A stretch of DNA of 64,000 bases from Symsagittifera roscoffensis (GCF_963678635.1 NC_087062.1:99501705-99565704), one strand, 5' to 3'. Positions 10,941 through 25,500 are shown, numbered from the stretch's first letter. Numbers and translations are program-made. The notes: a model not told the origin generated them from the letters alone.

Positions 10941-11288
10941 AGCAGCGTGGCCCTGCCTCTAAACTTGAGTAATTGTTTCTCCTCCCAACCTCACCAACAC
11001 CTCATGCAGTCTACTGCCAATCAAAACAGCTCCTGCAGCAATAAAATGCCGAATCCGAACAACAATCCCAGTGTTGTCGTCACTTCGGCCGCTCTCAATT
11101 CGTCTGGAGGAGGGGCAGACGAGGCATGGGTGTACATGTCTGCCGCCTCGGCTGCATACGAGAGCTGTGGCGGCAAAAATGCGAACAACGACTCCAATAC
11201 GTCGTCATATCTCAACATGAATTCTGCCGCTGCTCTGCGAGGGGACGCAACAGCACCTCACATGTCCCTCGTGACGTCACAAAATCAG
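10941..11288 (+). CDS. Internal exon C, Ser/Asn/Ala-rich segment of the same gene
   Basis: 348 nt, exactly 116 codons, phase 0 at both ends. Acceptor GATTTAG, donor TCAG/GTATGT. The product reads SSVALPLNLSNCFSSQPHQH at the start, continues with Asn- and Ser-rich sequence (NPNNNPSVVVTSAALNSSGG), an Ala/Ser patch (VYMSAASAAYES) and ends MSLVTSQNQ. No folded domain is recognised. It looks like disordered regulatory sequence, continuous in composition with exons A and B. Its donor opens the 50.5-kb satellite-filled intron. A second possible acceptor five bases downstream would give phase 2 and fits the preceding donor less well. Confidence 0.72.
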
Positions 11289-11483
11289 GTATGTTTTGTA
11301 TTGTTTTCGATTGACTTTTTCCGCCTTTGGTCGAGACTAGTGCGGTTAGATCCGATGTTGTGAGTCTACCGCTAGCCATATAATTTTATTGCTCTAAACT
11401 GGTAATCCTAACCGCTGGGATGTATCTAGTTCTGCGAGTGAGTGTCAGTGTTGAAATTATTCAGAAGAAAGTAATCTAGGATT

Positions 11484-11658
11484 GGACTAGCCTTTAATCA
11501 CTAGAAATGATGCATATATGGACTAGCCTTTAATCACTAGAAATGATGCATATATGGACTAGCCTTTAATCACTAGAAATGATGCATATATGGACTAGCC
11601 TTTAATCACTAGAAATGATGCATATATGGACTAGCCTTTAATCACTAGAAATGATGCA
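11484..11658. repeat. 36-bp minisatellite, five copies
   Basis: Units begin GGACTAGCC at 11484, 11520, 11556, 11592 and 11628, spaced exactly 36 bp. Four units are complete and the fifth ends after about 31 bp. No base differences are seen between units, which suggests very recent slippage or amplification. It lies 196 bp downstream of the exon C donor and 150 bp before the main satellite, and its sequence is not related to the satellite monomer. Confidence 0.97.
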
Positions 11659-14600
11659 GCCAGTGATAGAACTAGCTTGTCTGCTCGAAGCGAGGGCTTG
11701 TTGATTGCAAGTGGATTTCCTTTGGTTTGTTTCGAATGGTTCGATTGTTCTCAGATAAAATTTTACTGAAGTTGTTAATTCACTAAGTCAGAAATAAATT
11801 GTATGACTGAGATAATAATTTGAGATAAGAGCTGGTGTGACCAGGAAATTTGTTCGGTTTTAATGCTTTCTGTTACTTGAATCTTTGTTTGAATTATTTT
11901 TAAATAACTTTTAATGTTTATAATCACCGATTACGTTCTGGTTATCGAGTTACCACAATTTCATTTGTTTTTTACTACGTTTGATTTCTTTTTCGACATC
12001 CGTCCTGAATGCTGCCTTTGACCTAATAATTCATTTGATTTTTTCGACAAGCTTTCTGAAGCCTTCAGCAAGTTTTCACTAAGAACACCACCTGACTTTC
12101 TTATCTAATTGTGATGCAACTGGTTCTGCTCCTGATTACTTGATTACAACTGTACCAACTGAAATAATAATTTGAGATAAGAGCTGGTGTGACCAGGAAA
12201 TTTGTTCGGTTTTAATGCTTTCTGTTACTTGAATCTTTGTATGAATTATTTTTAAATAACCTTTAATGTTTATAATCACCGATTACGTTCTGGTTATCGA
12301 GTTACCACAATTTCATTTTTTTTTACTACGTTTGATTTCTTTTTCGACATCCGTCCTGAGTGCTGCCTTTGACCTAATAATTCATTTGATTTTTTCGACA
12401 AGCTTTCTGAAGCCTTCAGCAAGTTTTCACTAAGAACACCACCTGACTTTCTTATCTAATTGTGATGCAACTGGTTCTGCTCCTGATTACTTGATTACAA
12501 CTGTACCAACTGAGATAATAATTTGAGATAAGAGCTGGTGTGACCAGGAAATTTGTTCGGTTTTAATGTTTTCTGTTAATTGAATCTTTGTATGAAGTAT
12601 TTTTAAATAACTTTTAATGTTTATAATAATCGATTACGTTCTGGTTATCGAGTTACCACAATTTCATTTGTTTCTCTACTACGGTTGATTTCTTTTTCGA
12701 CATCCGTCCTGAATGCTGCCTTTGACCTAATAATTCATTGGATTTTTTCGACAAGCTTTCTGAAGCCTTCAGCAAGTTTTCACTAAGAACACCACCTGAC
12801 TTTCTTATCTAATTGTGATGCAACTGGTTCTGCTCCTGATTACTTGATTACAACTGTACCAACTAAGATAATAATTTGAGTTAAGAGCTGGTGTGACCAG
12901 GAAATTTGTTCGGTTTTAATGTTTTCTGTTAATTGAATCTTTGTATGAAGTTTTTTAAATAACTTTTAATGTTTATAATCACCGATTACGTTCTGGTTAT
13001 CGAGTTACCACAATTTCATTTGTTTTTCTACTACGGTTGATTTCTTTTTCGACATCCGTCCTGAATGCTGCCTTTGACCTAATAATTCATTTGATTTTTT
13101 CGACAAGCTTTCTGAAGCCTTCAGCAAGTTTTCACTAAGAACACCACCTGACTTTCTTATCTAATTGTGATGCAACTGGTTCTGCTCCTGATTACTTGAT
13201 TACAACTGTACCAACTAAGATAATAATTTGAGTTAAGAGCTGGTGTGACCAGGAAATTTGTTCGGTTTTAATGTTTTCTGTTAATTGAATCTTTGTATGA
13301 AGTTTTTTAAATAACTTTTAATGTTTATAATCACCGATTACGTTCTGGTTATCGAGTTACCACAATTTCATTTGTTTTTTACTACGTTTGATTTCTTTTT
13401 CGACATCCGTCCTGAATGCTGCCTTTGACCTAATAATTCATTTGATTTTTTCGACAAGCTTTCTGAAGACTTCAGCAAGTTTTCACAAAGAACACCAACT
13501 GACTTTCTTATCTAATTGTGATGCAACTGGTTCTGCTCCTGATTACTTGATTACAACTGTATCAACTGAGATAATAATTTGAGATAAGAGCTGGTGTGAC
13601 GAGGAAGTTTGTTCGGTTTTAATGCTTTCTGTTAATTGAATCTTTGTATGAAGTTTTTTAAATAACTTTTAATGTTTATAATCATCGATTACGTTCTGGT
13701 TATCGAGTTACCACAATTTCATTTGTTTTTTTACTACGTTTGATTTCTTTTTCGACATCCGTCCTGAATGCTGCCTTTGACCTAATAATTCATTTGAATT
13801 TTTCGACAAGCTTTCTGAAGCCTTCAGCAAGTTTTCACTTAGAAAGAACACCACCTGAGTTTCATATCTAATTGTGATGCAACTGGTTCTGCTCCTGAAT
13901 ACTTGATTACAACTGTACCAACTGAGATATTAATTTGAGATAAGAGCTGGTGTGACCAGGAAGTTTGTTTGCTTTTAATGCTTTCTGTTACTTGAATCTT
14001 TGTATGAATTATTTTTAAATAACTTCTAATGTTTATAATCACCGATTACGTTCTGGTTATCGAGTTACCACAATTTCATTTGTGTTTTACTACGTTTGAT
14101 TTCTTTTTCGACATCCGTCCTGATTGCTGCCTTTGACCTAATAATTCATTGTCGACAAGCTTTCTGAAGCCTTCAGCAAGTTTTCACTAAGAACACCACC
14201 TGACTTTCTTATCTAATTGTGATGCAACTGGTTCTGCTCCTGATTACTTGATTACAACTGTACCAACTGAGATAATAATTTGAGTTAAGAGCTGGTGTGA
14301 CCAGGAAGTTTGTTTGGTTTTAATGCTTTCTGTTACTTGAATCTTTGTATGAATTATTTTTAAATAACTTTTAATGTTTATAATCACCGATTACGTTCTG
14401 GTTATCGATTTACCACAATTTCATTTGTGTTTTACTACGTTTGATTTTTTTTTCGACATCCGTCCTGAATGCTGCCTTTGACCTAATAATTCATTTTCGA
14501 CAAGCTTTCTGAAGCCTTCAGCAAGTTTTCACTTAGAAAGAACACTACCTGAGTTTCATATCTAATTGTGATGCAACTGGTTCTGCTCCTGATTACTTGA

Positions 14601-15340
14601 TTACAACTGTATCAACTGAGATAATAATTTGAGATAAGAGCTGGTGTGACCAGAAAATTTGTTCTATTTTAATGCTTTCTGTTAATTGAATCTTTGTATG
14701 AAGTGTTTTTAAATAACTTTTAATGTTTATAATCATCGATTACGTTCTGGTTATCGAGTTACCATAATTTCATTTGTTTTTTACTACGTTTGATTTCTTT
14801 TTCGACATCCGTCCTGAATGCTGCCTTTGACCTAATAATTCATTTGATTTTTTTCGACAAGCTTTGTGAAGCCTTCAGCAAGTTTTCACTAAGAACACCA
14901 CCTGACTTTCTTATCTAATTGTGATGCAACTGGTTCTGCTCCTAATTACTTGATTACAACTGTATCAACTGAGATAATAATTTGAGTTAAGAGCTGGTTT
15001 GACCAGGAAATTTGTTCGGTTTTAATGCTTTTTGTTAATTGAATCTTTGTATGAATTGTTTTTAAATAACTTTTAATGTTTATAATCATCGATTACGTTC
15101 TGGTTATCGAGTTACCACAATTTCATTTGTTTTTTACTACGTTTGATTTCTTTTTCGACATCCGTCATGAATGCTGCCTTTGACCTAATAATTCATTTGA
15201 TTTTTTCGACAAGCTTTCTGAAGCCTTCAGCAAGTTTTCACGAAGAACACCACCTGACTTTCTTAAATAATTGTGATGCAACTGGTTCTGCTCCTGATTA
15301 CTTGATTACAACTGTATCAACTGAGATAATAATTTGAGAT

Positions 15341-17421
15341 AAGAGCTGGTGTGACCAGGAAATTTGTTCGATTTTAATGCTTTCTGTTAATTGAATCTGT
15401 ATGAATTAAATAACTTGTAATGTTTATAATCATCGATTACGTTCTGGTTATCGAGTTACCACAATTTCATTTGTTCTTTATTACTTTTGATTTTTTTTCG
15501 ACATCCGTCCTGAATGCTGCCTTTGACCTAATAATTCATTTGATTTTTGACAAGCTTTCTGAAGCCTTCAGCAAGTTTTCACTTAGAAAGAACACCACCT
15601 GAGTTTCATATCTAATTGTGATGCAACTGGTTCTGCTCCTGAATACTTGATTACAACTGTAACAACTGAGATATTATTTTGAGATAAGAGCTGGTGTGAC
15701 CAGGAAGTTTGTTTGGTTTTAATGCTTTCTGTTAATTGAATCTTTGTATGAATTAAATAACTTTTAAGGTTTATAATCATCGATTACGTTCTGGTTATCG
15801 AGTTACCACAATTTCATTTTTTTTTACTACTTTTGATTTTTTTTCGACATCCGTCCTGAAAGCTGCCTTTGACCTAATAATTCATTTGATTTTTGACAAG
15901 CTTTCTGAAGCCTTCAGCAAGTTTTCACTTAGAAAGAACACCACCTGAGTTTCATATCTAATTGTGATGCAACTGGTTCTGCTCCTGAATACTTGATTAC
16001 AACTGTAACAACTGAGATATTATTTTGAGATAAGAGCTGGTGTGACCAGGAAGTTTGTTTGGTTTTAATGCTTTCTGTTACTTGAATCTTTGTATGAATT
16101 ATTTATAAATAACTTTTAATGTTTATAGTCACCGATTACGTTCTGGTTATCGAGTTACCACAATTTCATTTGTTTTTTACTACGTTTGATTTCTTTTTCG
16201 ACATCCGTCCTGAATGCTGCCTTTGACCTAATAATTCATTTTCGACAAACTTTCTGAAGCCTTCAGCAAATTTTCACTTAGAAAGAACACCACCTGAGTT
16301 TCATATCTAATTATGATGCAACTGGTTCTGCTCCTGAATACTTGATTACAACTGTACCAACTGAGATAATAATTTGAGAAAAGAGCTGGTGTGACCAGGA
16401 AATTTGTTCGATTTTAATGCTTTCTGTTAATTGAATCTGTATGAATTAAATAACTTGTAATGTTTATAATCATCGATTACGTTCTGGTTATCGAGTTACC
16501 ACAATTTCATTTGTTCTTTATTACTTTTGATTTTTTTTCGACATCCGTCCTGAATGCTGCCTTTGACCTAATAATTCATTTGATTTTTGACAAGCTTTCT
16601 GAAGCCTTCAGCAAGTTTTCACTTAGAAAGAACACCACCTGAGTTTCATATCTAATTGTGATGCAACTGGTTCTGCTCCTGAATACTTGATTACAACTGT
16701 AACAACTGAGATATTATTTTGAGATAAGAGCTGGTGTGACCAGGAAGTTTGTTTGGTTTTAATGCTTTCTGTTAATTGAATCTTTGTATGAATTAAATAA
16801 CTTTTAAGGTTTATAATCATCGATTACGTTCTGGTTATCGAGTTACCACAATTTCATTTGTTTTTTACTACTTTTGATTTTTTTTCGACATCCGTCCTGA
16901 AAGCTGCCTTTGACCTAATAATTCATTTGATTTTTGACAAGCTTTCTGAAGCCTTCAGCAAGTTTTCACTTAGAAAGAACACCACCTGAGTTTCATATCT
17001 AATTGTGATGCAACTGGTTCTGCTCCTGAATACTTGATTACAACTGTAACTACTGAGATATTATTTTGAGATAAGAGCTGGTGTGACCAGGAAGTTTGTT
17101 TGGTTTTAATGCTTTCTGTTACTTGAATCTTTGTATGAATTATTTTTAAATAACTTTTAATGTTTATAGTCACCGATTACGTTCTGGTTATCGAGTTACC
17201 ACAATTTCATTTGTTTTTTACTACGTTTGATTTCTTTTTCGACATCCGTCCTGAATGCTGCCTTTGACCTAATAATTCATTTTCGACAAACTTTCTGAAG
17301 CCTTCAGCAAATTTTCACTTAGAAAGAACACCACCTGAGTTTCATATCTAATTATGATGCAACTGGTTCTGCTCCTGAATACTTGATTACAACTGTACCA
17401 ACTGAGATAATAATTTGAGAA
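15341..17421. repeat. Tandem 1040-bp (three-monomer) duplication inside zone A
   Basis: 15341-16380 and 16381-17421 are near-identical. They share rare variants not found in most monomers, such as GAATCTGTATGAATTAAATAA, GTCCTGAAAGCTGCC, GTTTATAGTCACC and CTAATTATGATGC. The offset is 1040 bp, changing to 1041 after a one-base T-run difference. This is a recent block duplication of three consecutive monomers. Confidence 0.9.
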
Positions 17422-18124
17422 AAGAGCTAGTGTGACCAGGAAGTTTGTTTGGTTTTAATGCTTTCTGTTACTTGAATCTTTGTAAGAATTATTTTTAAAT
17501 AACTTTTAATGTTTATAATCACCGATTACGTTCTGGTTATCGAGTTACCACAATTTCATTTGTTTTTTACTACGTTTGATTTCTTTTTCGACATCCGTCC
17601 TGAATGCTGCCTTTGACCTAATAATTCATTTTCGACAAACTTTCTGAAGCCTTCAGCAAGTTTTCACTTAGAAAGAACACCACCTGAGTTTCATATCTAA
17701 TTGTGATGCAACTGGTTCTGCTCCTGATTACTTGAATACAACTGTACCAACTGAGATAATAATTTGAGATAAGAGCTGGTGTGACCAGGAAATTTGTTCG
17801 ATTTTAATGCTCTCTGTTACTTGAATCTTTGTATGAATTATTTTTAAATAACTTTTAATGTTTATAATTACCGATTACGTTCTGGTTATCGAGTTACCAC
17901 AATTTCATTTGTTTTTTACTACGTTTGATTTCTTTTTCGACATCCGTCCTGAATGCTGCCTTTGACCTAATAATTCATTTGATTTTTTCGACAAGCTTTC
18001 TGAAGCCTGCAGCAAGTTTTCACTTAGAAAGAACACCACCTGAGTTTCATATCTAATTGTGATGCAACTGGTTCTGCTCCTGAATACTTGATTACAACTG
18101 TACCAACTGAGATAATAATTTGAG

Positions 18125-19540
18125 ATAAGAGCTGGTGTGACCAAGAAATTTGTTCGGTTTTTTATTGCTTTCTTTTAATTGAATCTTTGTATGAAGTATT
18201 TTTAAATAACTTTTAATGTTTATAATCATCGATTACGTTCTGGTTATCGAGTTACCACAATTTCATTTGTTTTTTACTACGTTTGATTTATTTTTCGACA
18301 TCCGTCCTGAATGCTGCCTTTGACCTAATAATTCATTTGATTTTTTCGACAAGCTTTCTGAAGCCTTCAGCAAGTTTTCACTTAGAAAGAACACCACCTG
18401 AGTTTCATATCTAATTGTGATGCAACTGGTTCTGCTCCTGAATACTTGATTATAACTGAACCAACTGAGATAATAATTTGAGATAAGAGCTGGTGTGACC
18501 AAGAAATTTGTTCGGTTTTAATGCTTTCTTTAAATTGAATCTTTGTATGAAGTATTTTTAAATAACTTTTAATGTTTATAATCATCGATTACGTTCTGGT
18601 TATCGAGTTACCACAATTTCATTTGTTTTTTACTACGTTTGATTTCTTTTTCGACATCCGTCCTGAATGCTGCCTTTGACCTAATACTTCATTTGACTTT
18701 TTCGACAAGCTTTCTGAAGCCTTCAGCAAGTTTTCAGTAAGAACACCACCTGACTTTCTTATCTAATTGTGATACAACTGGTTCTGCTCCTGATTACTTG
18801 ATTAGAACTGTATCAACTGAGATAATAATTTGAGATAAGAGCTGGTGTGACCAGGAAATTTGTTCGGTTTTAATGCTTTCTGTTAATTGAATCTTTGTTT
18901 GAAGTATTTTTAAATAACTTTTAATGTTTATAATCATCGATTACGTTCTGGTTATCGAGTTACCACAATTTCATTTGTTTTTTACCACGTTTGATTTCTT
19001 TTTCGACATCCGTCCTGAATGCTGCCTTTGACCTAATAATTCATTTGATTTTTTCGACAAGCTTTCTGAAGCCTTCAGCAAGTTTTCACTTAGAAAGAAC
19101 ACCACCTGAGTTTCATATCTAATTGTGATGCAACTGGTTCTGCTCCTGAATACTTGATTACAACTGAACCAACTGAGATAATAATTTGAGATAAGAGCTG
19201 GTGTGACCAAGAAATTTGTTCGGTTTTAATGCTTTCTTTAAATTGAATCTTTGTATGAAGTATTTTTAAATAACTTTTAATGTTTATAATCATCGATTAC
19301 GTTCTGGTTATCGAGTTACCACAATTTCATTTGTTTTTTTACTACGTTTGATTTCTTTTTCGACATCCGTCCTGAATGCTGCCTTTGACCTAATACTTCA
19401 TTTGACTTTTTCGACAAGCTTTCTGAAGCCTTCAGCAAGTTTTCAGTAAGAACACCACCTGACTTTCTTATCTAATTGTGATACAACTGGTTCTGCTCCT
19501 GATTACTTGATTAGAATTGTATCAACTGAGATAATAATTT
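18125..19540. repeat. Tandem 708-bp (two-monomer) duplication inside zone A
   Basis: Two adjacent two-monomer blocks share diagnostic variants, for example CTTTCTTTAAATTGAATC, CCTAATACTTCATTTGAC, TTTTCAGTAAGAAC and GTGATACAACTGG, with an offset of about 708-709 bp. A third, less perfect copy of the first half follows to about 20180. Confidence 0.85.
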
Positions 19541-22500
19541 GAGATAAGAGCTGGTGTGACCAGGAAATTTGTTCGGTTTTAATGCTTTCTGTTAATTGAA
19601 TCTTTGTTTGAAGTATTTTTTAAATAACTTTTAATGTTTATAATCATCGATTACGTTCTGGTTATCGAGTTACCACAATTTCATTTGTCTTTTACCACGT
19701 TTGATTTCTTTTTCGACATCCGTCCTGAATGCTGCCTTTGACCTAATAATTCATTTGATTTTTTCGACAAGCTTTCTGAAGCCTTCAGCAAGTTTTCACT
19801 TAGAAAGAACACCACCTGAGTTTCATATCTAATTGTGATGCAACTGGTTCTGCTCCTGAATACTTGATTACAACTGTACCAACTGAGATAATAATTTGAG
19901 ATAAGAGCTGGTGTGATCAAGAAATTTGTTCGGTTTTAATGCTTTCTTTTAATTGAATCTTTGTATGAAGTATATTTAAATAACTTTTAATGTTTATAAT
20001 CATCGATTACGTTCTGGTTATCGAGTTACCACAATTTCATTTGTTTTTTACTGCGTTTGATTTCTTTTTCGACATCCGCCCTGAATGCTGCCTTTGACCT
20101 AATACTTCATTTGACTTTTTCGACAAGCTTTCTGAAGCCTTCAGCAAGTTTTCACTAAGAACACCACCTGACTTTCTTATCTAATTGTGATGCAACTGGT
20201 TCTGCTCCTGATTACTTGATTACAACTGTATCAACTGAGATAATAATTTGAGATAAGAGCTGGTGTGACCAGAAAATTTGTTCGATTTTAATGCTTTCTG
20301 TTAATTGAATCTTTGTATGAAGTGTTTTTAAATAACTTTTAATGTTTATAATCATCGATTACGTTCTGGTTATCGAGTTACCATAATTTCATTTGTTTTT
20401 TACTACGTTTGATTTCTTTTTCGACATCCGTCCTGAATGCTGCCTTTGACCTAATAATTCATTTGATTTTTTTCGACAAGCTTTCTGAAGCCTTCAGCAA
20501 GTTTTCACTAAGAACACCACCTGACTTTCTTATCTAATTGTGATGCAACTGGTTCTGCTCCTAATTACTTGATTACAACTGTATCAACTGAGATAATAAT
20601 TTGAGTTAAGAGCTGGTTTGACCAGGAAATTTGTTCGGTTTTAATGCTTTTTGTTAATTGAATCTTTGTATGAATTGTTTTTAAATAACTTAATGTTTAT
20701 AATCATCGATTACGTTCTGGTTATCGAGTTACCACAATTTCATTTGTTTTTTACTACGTTTGATTTCTTTTTCGACATCCGTCATGAATGCTGCCTTTGA
20801 CCTAATAATTCATTTGATTTTTTCGACAAGCTTTCTGAAGCCTTCAGCAAGTTTTCACGAAGAACACCACCTGACTTTCTTAAATAATTGTGATGCAACT
20901 GGTTCTGCTCCTGATTACTTGATTACAACTGTATCAACTGAGATAATAATTTGAGTTAAGAGCTGGTTTGACCAGGAAATTTGTTCGGTTTTAATGCTTT
21001 TTGTTAATTGAATCTTTGTATGAATTGTTTTTAAATAACTTAATGTTTATAATCATCGATTACGTTCTGGTTATCGAGTTACCACAATTTCATTTGTTTT
21101 TTACTACTTTCGATTTTTTTTCGATATCCGTCCTGAATGCTGCCTTTGACCTAATAATTCATTTGATTTTTGACAAGCTTTCTGAAGCCTTCAGCAAGTT
21201 TTCACTTAGAAAGAACACCACCTGAGTTTCATATCTAATTGTGATGCAACTGGTTCTGCTCCTGAATACTTGATTACAACTGTAACAACTGAGATATTAT
21301 TTTGAGATAAGAGCTGGTGTGACCAGGAAGTTTGTTTGGTTTTAATGCTTTCTGTTAATTGAATCTTTGTATGAATTAAATAACTTTTAATGTTTATAAT
21401 CATCGATTACGTTCTGGTTATCGAGTTACCACAATTTCATTTGTTTTTTACTACTTTTGATTTTTTTTTCGACATCCGTCCTGAATGCTGCCTTTGACCT
21501 AATAATTCATTTGATTTTTGACAAGCTTTCTGAAGCCTTCAGCAAGTTTTCACTTAGAAAGAACACCACCTGAGTTTCATATCTAATTGTGATGCAACTG
21601 GTTCTGCTCCTGAATACTTGATTACAACTGTAACAACTGAGATATTATTTTGAGATAAGAGCTGGTGTGACCAGGAAGTTTGTTTGGTTTTAATGCTTTC
21701 TGTTACTTGAATCTTTGTATGAATTATTTTTAAATAACTTTTAATGTTTATAATCATCGATTACGTTCTGGTTATGGAGTTACCACAATTTCATTTGTTT
21801 TTTACCACGTTTGATTTCTTTTTCGACATCCGTCCTGAATGCTGCCTTTGACCTAATAATTCATTTGATTTTTTCGACAAGCTTTCTGAAGCCTTCAGCA
21901 AGTTTTCACTTAGAAAGAACACCACCTGAGTTTCATATCTAATTGTGATGCAACTGGTTCTGCTCCTGAATACATGATTACAACTGTACCAACTGAGATA
22001 ATAATTTGAGATAAGAGCTGGTGTGATCTAGAAATTTGTTCGGTTTGAATGCTTTCTTTTAATTGAATCTTTGTATGAAGTATTTTTAAATAACTTTTAA
22101 TGTTTATAATCATCGATTACGTTCTGGTTATCGAGTTACCACAATTTCATTTGTTTTTTACTACGTTTGATTTCTTTTTCGACATCCGCCCTGAATGCTG
22201 CCTTTGACCTAATACTTCATTTGACTTTTTCGACAAGCTTTCTGAAGCCTTCAGCAAGTTTTCACTAAGAACACCACCTGACTTTCTTATCTAATTGTGA
22301 TGCAACTGGTTCTGCTCCTGATTACTTGATTACAACTGTATCAACTGAGATAATAATTTGAGATAAGAGCTGGTGTGACCAGGAAATTTGTTCGGTTTTA
22401 ATGCTTTCTGTTAATTGAATCTTTGTTTGAAGTATTTTTAAATAACTTTTAATGTTTATAATCATCGATTACGTTCTGGTTATCGAGTTACCACAATTTC

Positions 22501-25500
22501 ATGTGTTTTTTACCACGTTTGATTTCTTTTTCGACATCCGTCCTGAATCCTGCCTTTGACCTAATAATTCATTTGATTTTTTCGACAATCTTTCTGAAGC
22601 CTTCAGCAAGTTTTCACTAAGAACACCACCTGACTTTCTGATATAATTGTGATGCAACTGGTTCTGCTCCTGATTACTTGATTACAACTGTATCAACTGA
22701 GATAATAATTTGAGATAAGAGCTGGTGTGACCAGGAAATTTGTTCGGTTTTAATGCTTTCTGTTAATTGAATCTTTGTATGAAGTTTTTTTAAATAACTT
22801 TTAATGTTTATAATCATCGATTACGTTCTGGTTATCGAGTTACCACAATTTCATTTGTTTTTTACTACGTTTGATTTCTTTTTCGACATCTGTCCTGAAT
22901 GCTGCCTTTGACCTAATAATTCATTTGATTTTTTCGACAAGTTTTCTGAAGCCTTCAGCAAGTTTTCACTTAGAAAGAACACCACCTGAGTTTCATATCT
23001 AATTGTGATGCAACTGGTTCTGCTCCTGAATACTTGATTACAACTGTAACAACTGAGATATTGTTTTGAGATAAGAGCTGGTGTGACCAGGAAGTTTGTT
23101 TAGTTTTAATGCTTTCTGTTACTTGAATCTTTGTATGAATTATTTTTAAATAACTTTTAATGTTTATAATCACCGATTACGTTCTGGTTATCGAGTTACC
23201 ACAATTTCATTTGTTTTTTACTACGTTTGATTTCTTTTTCGACATCCGTCCTGAATGCTGCCTTTGACCTAATGATTCATTTGATTTTTTCGACAAGCTT
23301 TCTGAAGCCTTCAGCAAGTTTTCACTAAGAACACCACGTGACTTTCTTATCTAATTGTGATGCAACTGGTTCTGCTCCTGATTACTTGATTACAACTGTA
23401 TCAACTGAGATAATAATTTGCGATAAGAGCTGGTGTGACCAGGAAATTTGTTCGCTTTTAATGCTTTCTGTTAATTGAATCTTTGTATGAATTATTTTTA
23501 AATAACTTTTAATGTTTATAATCATCGATTACTTTCTGGTTATCGAGTTACCACAATTTCATTGGTTTTTTACTACGTTTGATTTCTTCTTCGACATCCG
23601 TCCTGAATGCTGCCTTTGACCTAATAATTCATTTGATATTTACGACAAGCTTTCTGAAGCCTTCAGCAAGTTTTCACTTAGAAAGAACACCACCTGAGTT
23701 TCTTATCTAATTGTGATGCAACTGGTTCTGCTCCTGAATACGTGATTACAACTGTACCAACTGAGATATTAATTTGAGATAAGAGCTGGTGTGACCAGGA
23801 AGTTTGTTTGGTTTTAATGCTTTCTGGTACTTGAATCTTTGTATGAATAATTTTTAAATAACTTTTAATGTTTATAATCACCGATTACGTTCTGGTTATC
23901 AAGTCACCACAATTTCATTTGTTTTTTACTACGTTTGATTTCTTTTTCGACATCCGTCCTGAATGCTGCCTTTGATCTAATAATTCATTTTCGACAAGCT
24001 TTCTGAAGCCTTCAGCAAGTTTTCACTTAGAAAGAACACCACCTGAGTTTCATATCTAATTGTGATGCAACTGGTTCTGCTCCTGAATTCTTGATTACAA
24101 CTGTACCAACTGAGATATTAATTTGAGATAAGAGCTGGTGTGACCAAGAAGTTTGTTTGGTTTTAGTGCTTTCTTTAATTGAATCTTTGTATAGTCTTCC
24201 TGAAATTACTCTTATAGTTTATAATTACCGATTATCTTGTGGTTTTCGAGTTACCGCAATTTCATTTGTTTTTCTTCGCTTGATGTGTTTTCGGCATCTA
24301 TCCTGAAAGCTTCATTTTTTTCTCGACTTGCTTCATGAAATTCTTTCAATTAGAAAGAAGACGACCTGACTTGCGTAGCTAATGTGATGCAACCGGTTCT
24401 GATCCTGAGTTTTCGATTACAACTGTACGAACTGCTAGAATTAGTTAAGATAAGCCTGGTCTGATTAGGAAGTTTTGGCTAGTTTTCTTGCTTTCATCTA
24501 ATTGATATTCCTGTGAAGGTTTTATTTTTGAAATTGTGTTTTTACTGAAAGATACTGTTCTGTTTTTCGAGTCACCTTTTATCATCTGATTATCTACTTC
24601 ATGTGATTTTTGACAAGCTTCCTGAAATTGTTCGAAAGTTTTCGATAAGAAAGAAAAATACGACCTGACCTGCTTATCTCATTGTGATGCAACCGGTTCT
24701 GCTCCTGAAAAGTTTTTTACAACTACTCCAGCTGATATAATTAGTCAAGATCAGAGCTAGTCTGATCAGGGATTTAGTTTCAGTTTTATTGCTTTCATCT
24801 ATTTGATTCCTATGTGAAGTTTTTTTTTTAGAGTTTTACCGAACGATACTGTTCCGCTTTTCGAGTAATCTTTTTTCGCCTGATTTTCTCCTTGTTTGGG
24901 TTTTTTGGCATGCTTCATTTGACCTTATACTTCCTTCGATTTTTCCGATATGCTTCCTGAAATTGTCAGTAAGTTTTCAATTAGAAAGAAGACGACCTGA
25001 CTTGCTTATCTAATGTGATGCAACCAGTTCTGCTCCTGAGTTTTTGATTTCAACTGTACGAACTGATATAATTTTCTTAGATAAGAGATAGTGTGACCAG
25101 GACGTTTGTTTGGTTATAATGCTTTCTTTTAATTGAATCTTTTTATGAAGTATTTTGGAATAACCATTAATGATTATAATCACCAATTACGTTTTGGTTT
25201 TCGAGTTACCACAATTTCATTTGTTTTTCTACTTCGTTAGATTTGTTTTCTGAATGCTTCCTCTGATATTATACTTCATTTCGTTTTTTCAGTGTGCTTC
25301 CTGAAATTGTCAGTAATCTTTCAATTAGAAAGAGGACGACCTGACTTGCTTATCTAATTTTGATGCAAACGGTCCTGCTACTGAGTTATTGATTACATTT
25401 GTACGAACTGAAATACTAATTTGAGATAAGAGCTGGTTTGAATAGAAAGTTTGTTTGGTTTTAGTGCTTTATTGTAATTGAATCTTTGTATAGTCTTCCT

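Larger units (their letters stand above)
11806..24165. repeat. Satellite zone A: ~352-bp tandem monomers, about 35 copies
   Basis: The word GTGATGCAACTGG recurs at 12111, 12462, 12815, 13167, 13518, 13874, 14219 and onward, spaced 345-356 bp, up to about 24063. Homology starts abruptly at the ACTGAGATAATAATTTGAG near 11806. Copies are very similar and differ by single bases and small indels, including a 4-bp AGAA insertion in TTTCACTTAGAAAGAAC and loss of part of a T run. Internal duplications of several monomers are visible (15341-17421; 18125-19540; 14640-15340 against 20260-20955). Short open frames in the copies repeat with the monomer and are not genes. Confidence 0.97.
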
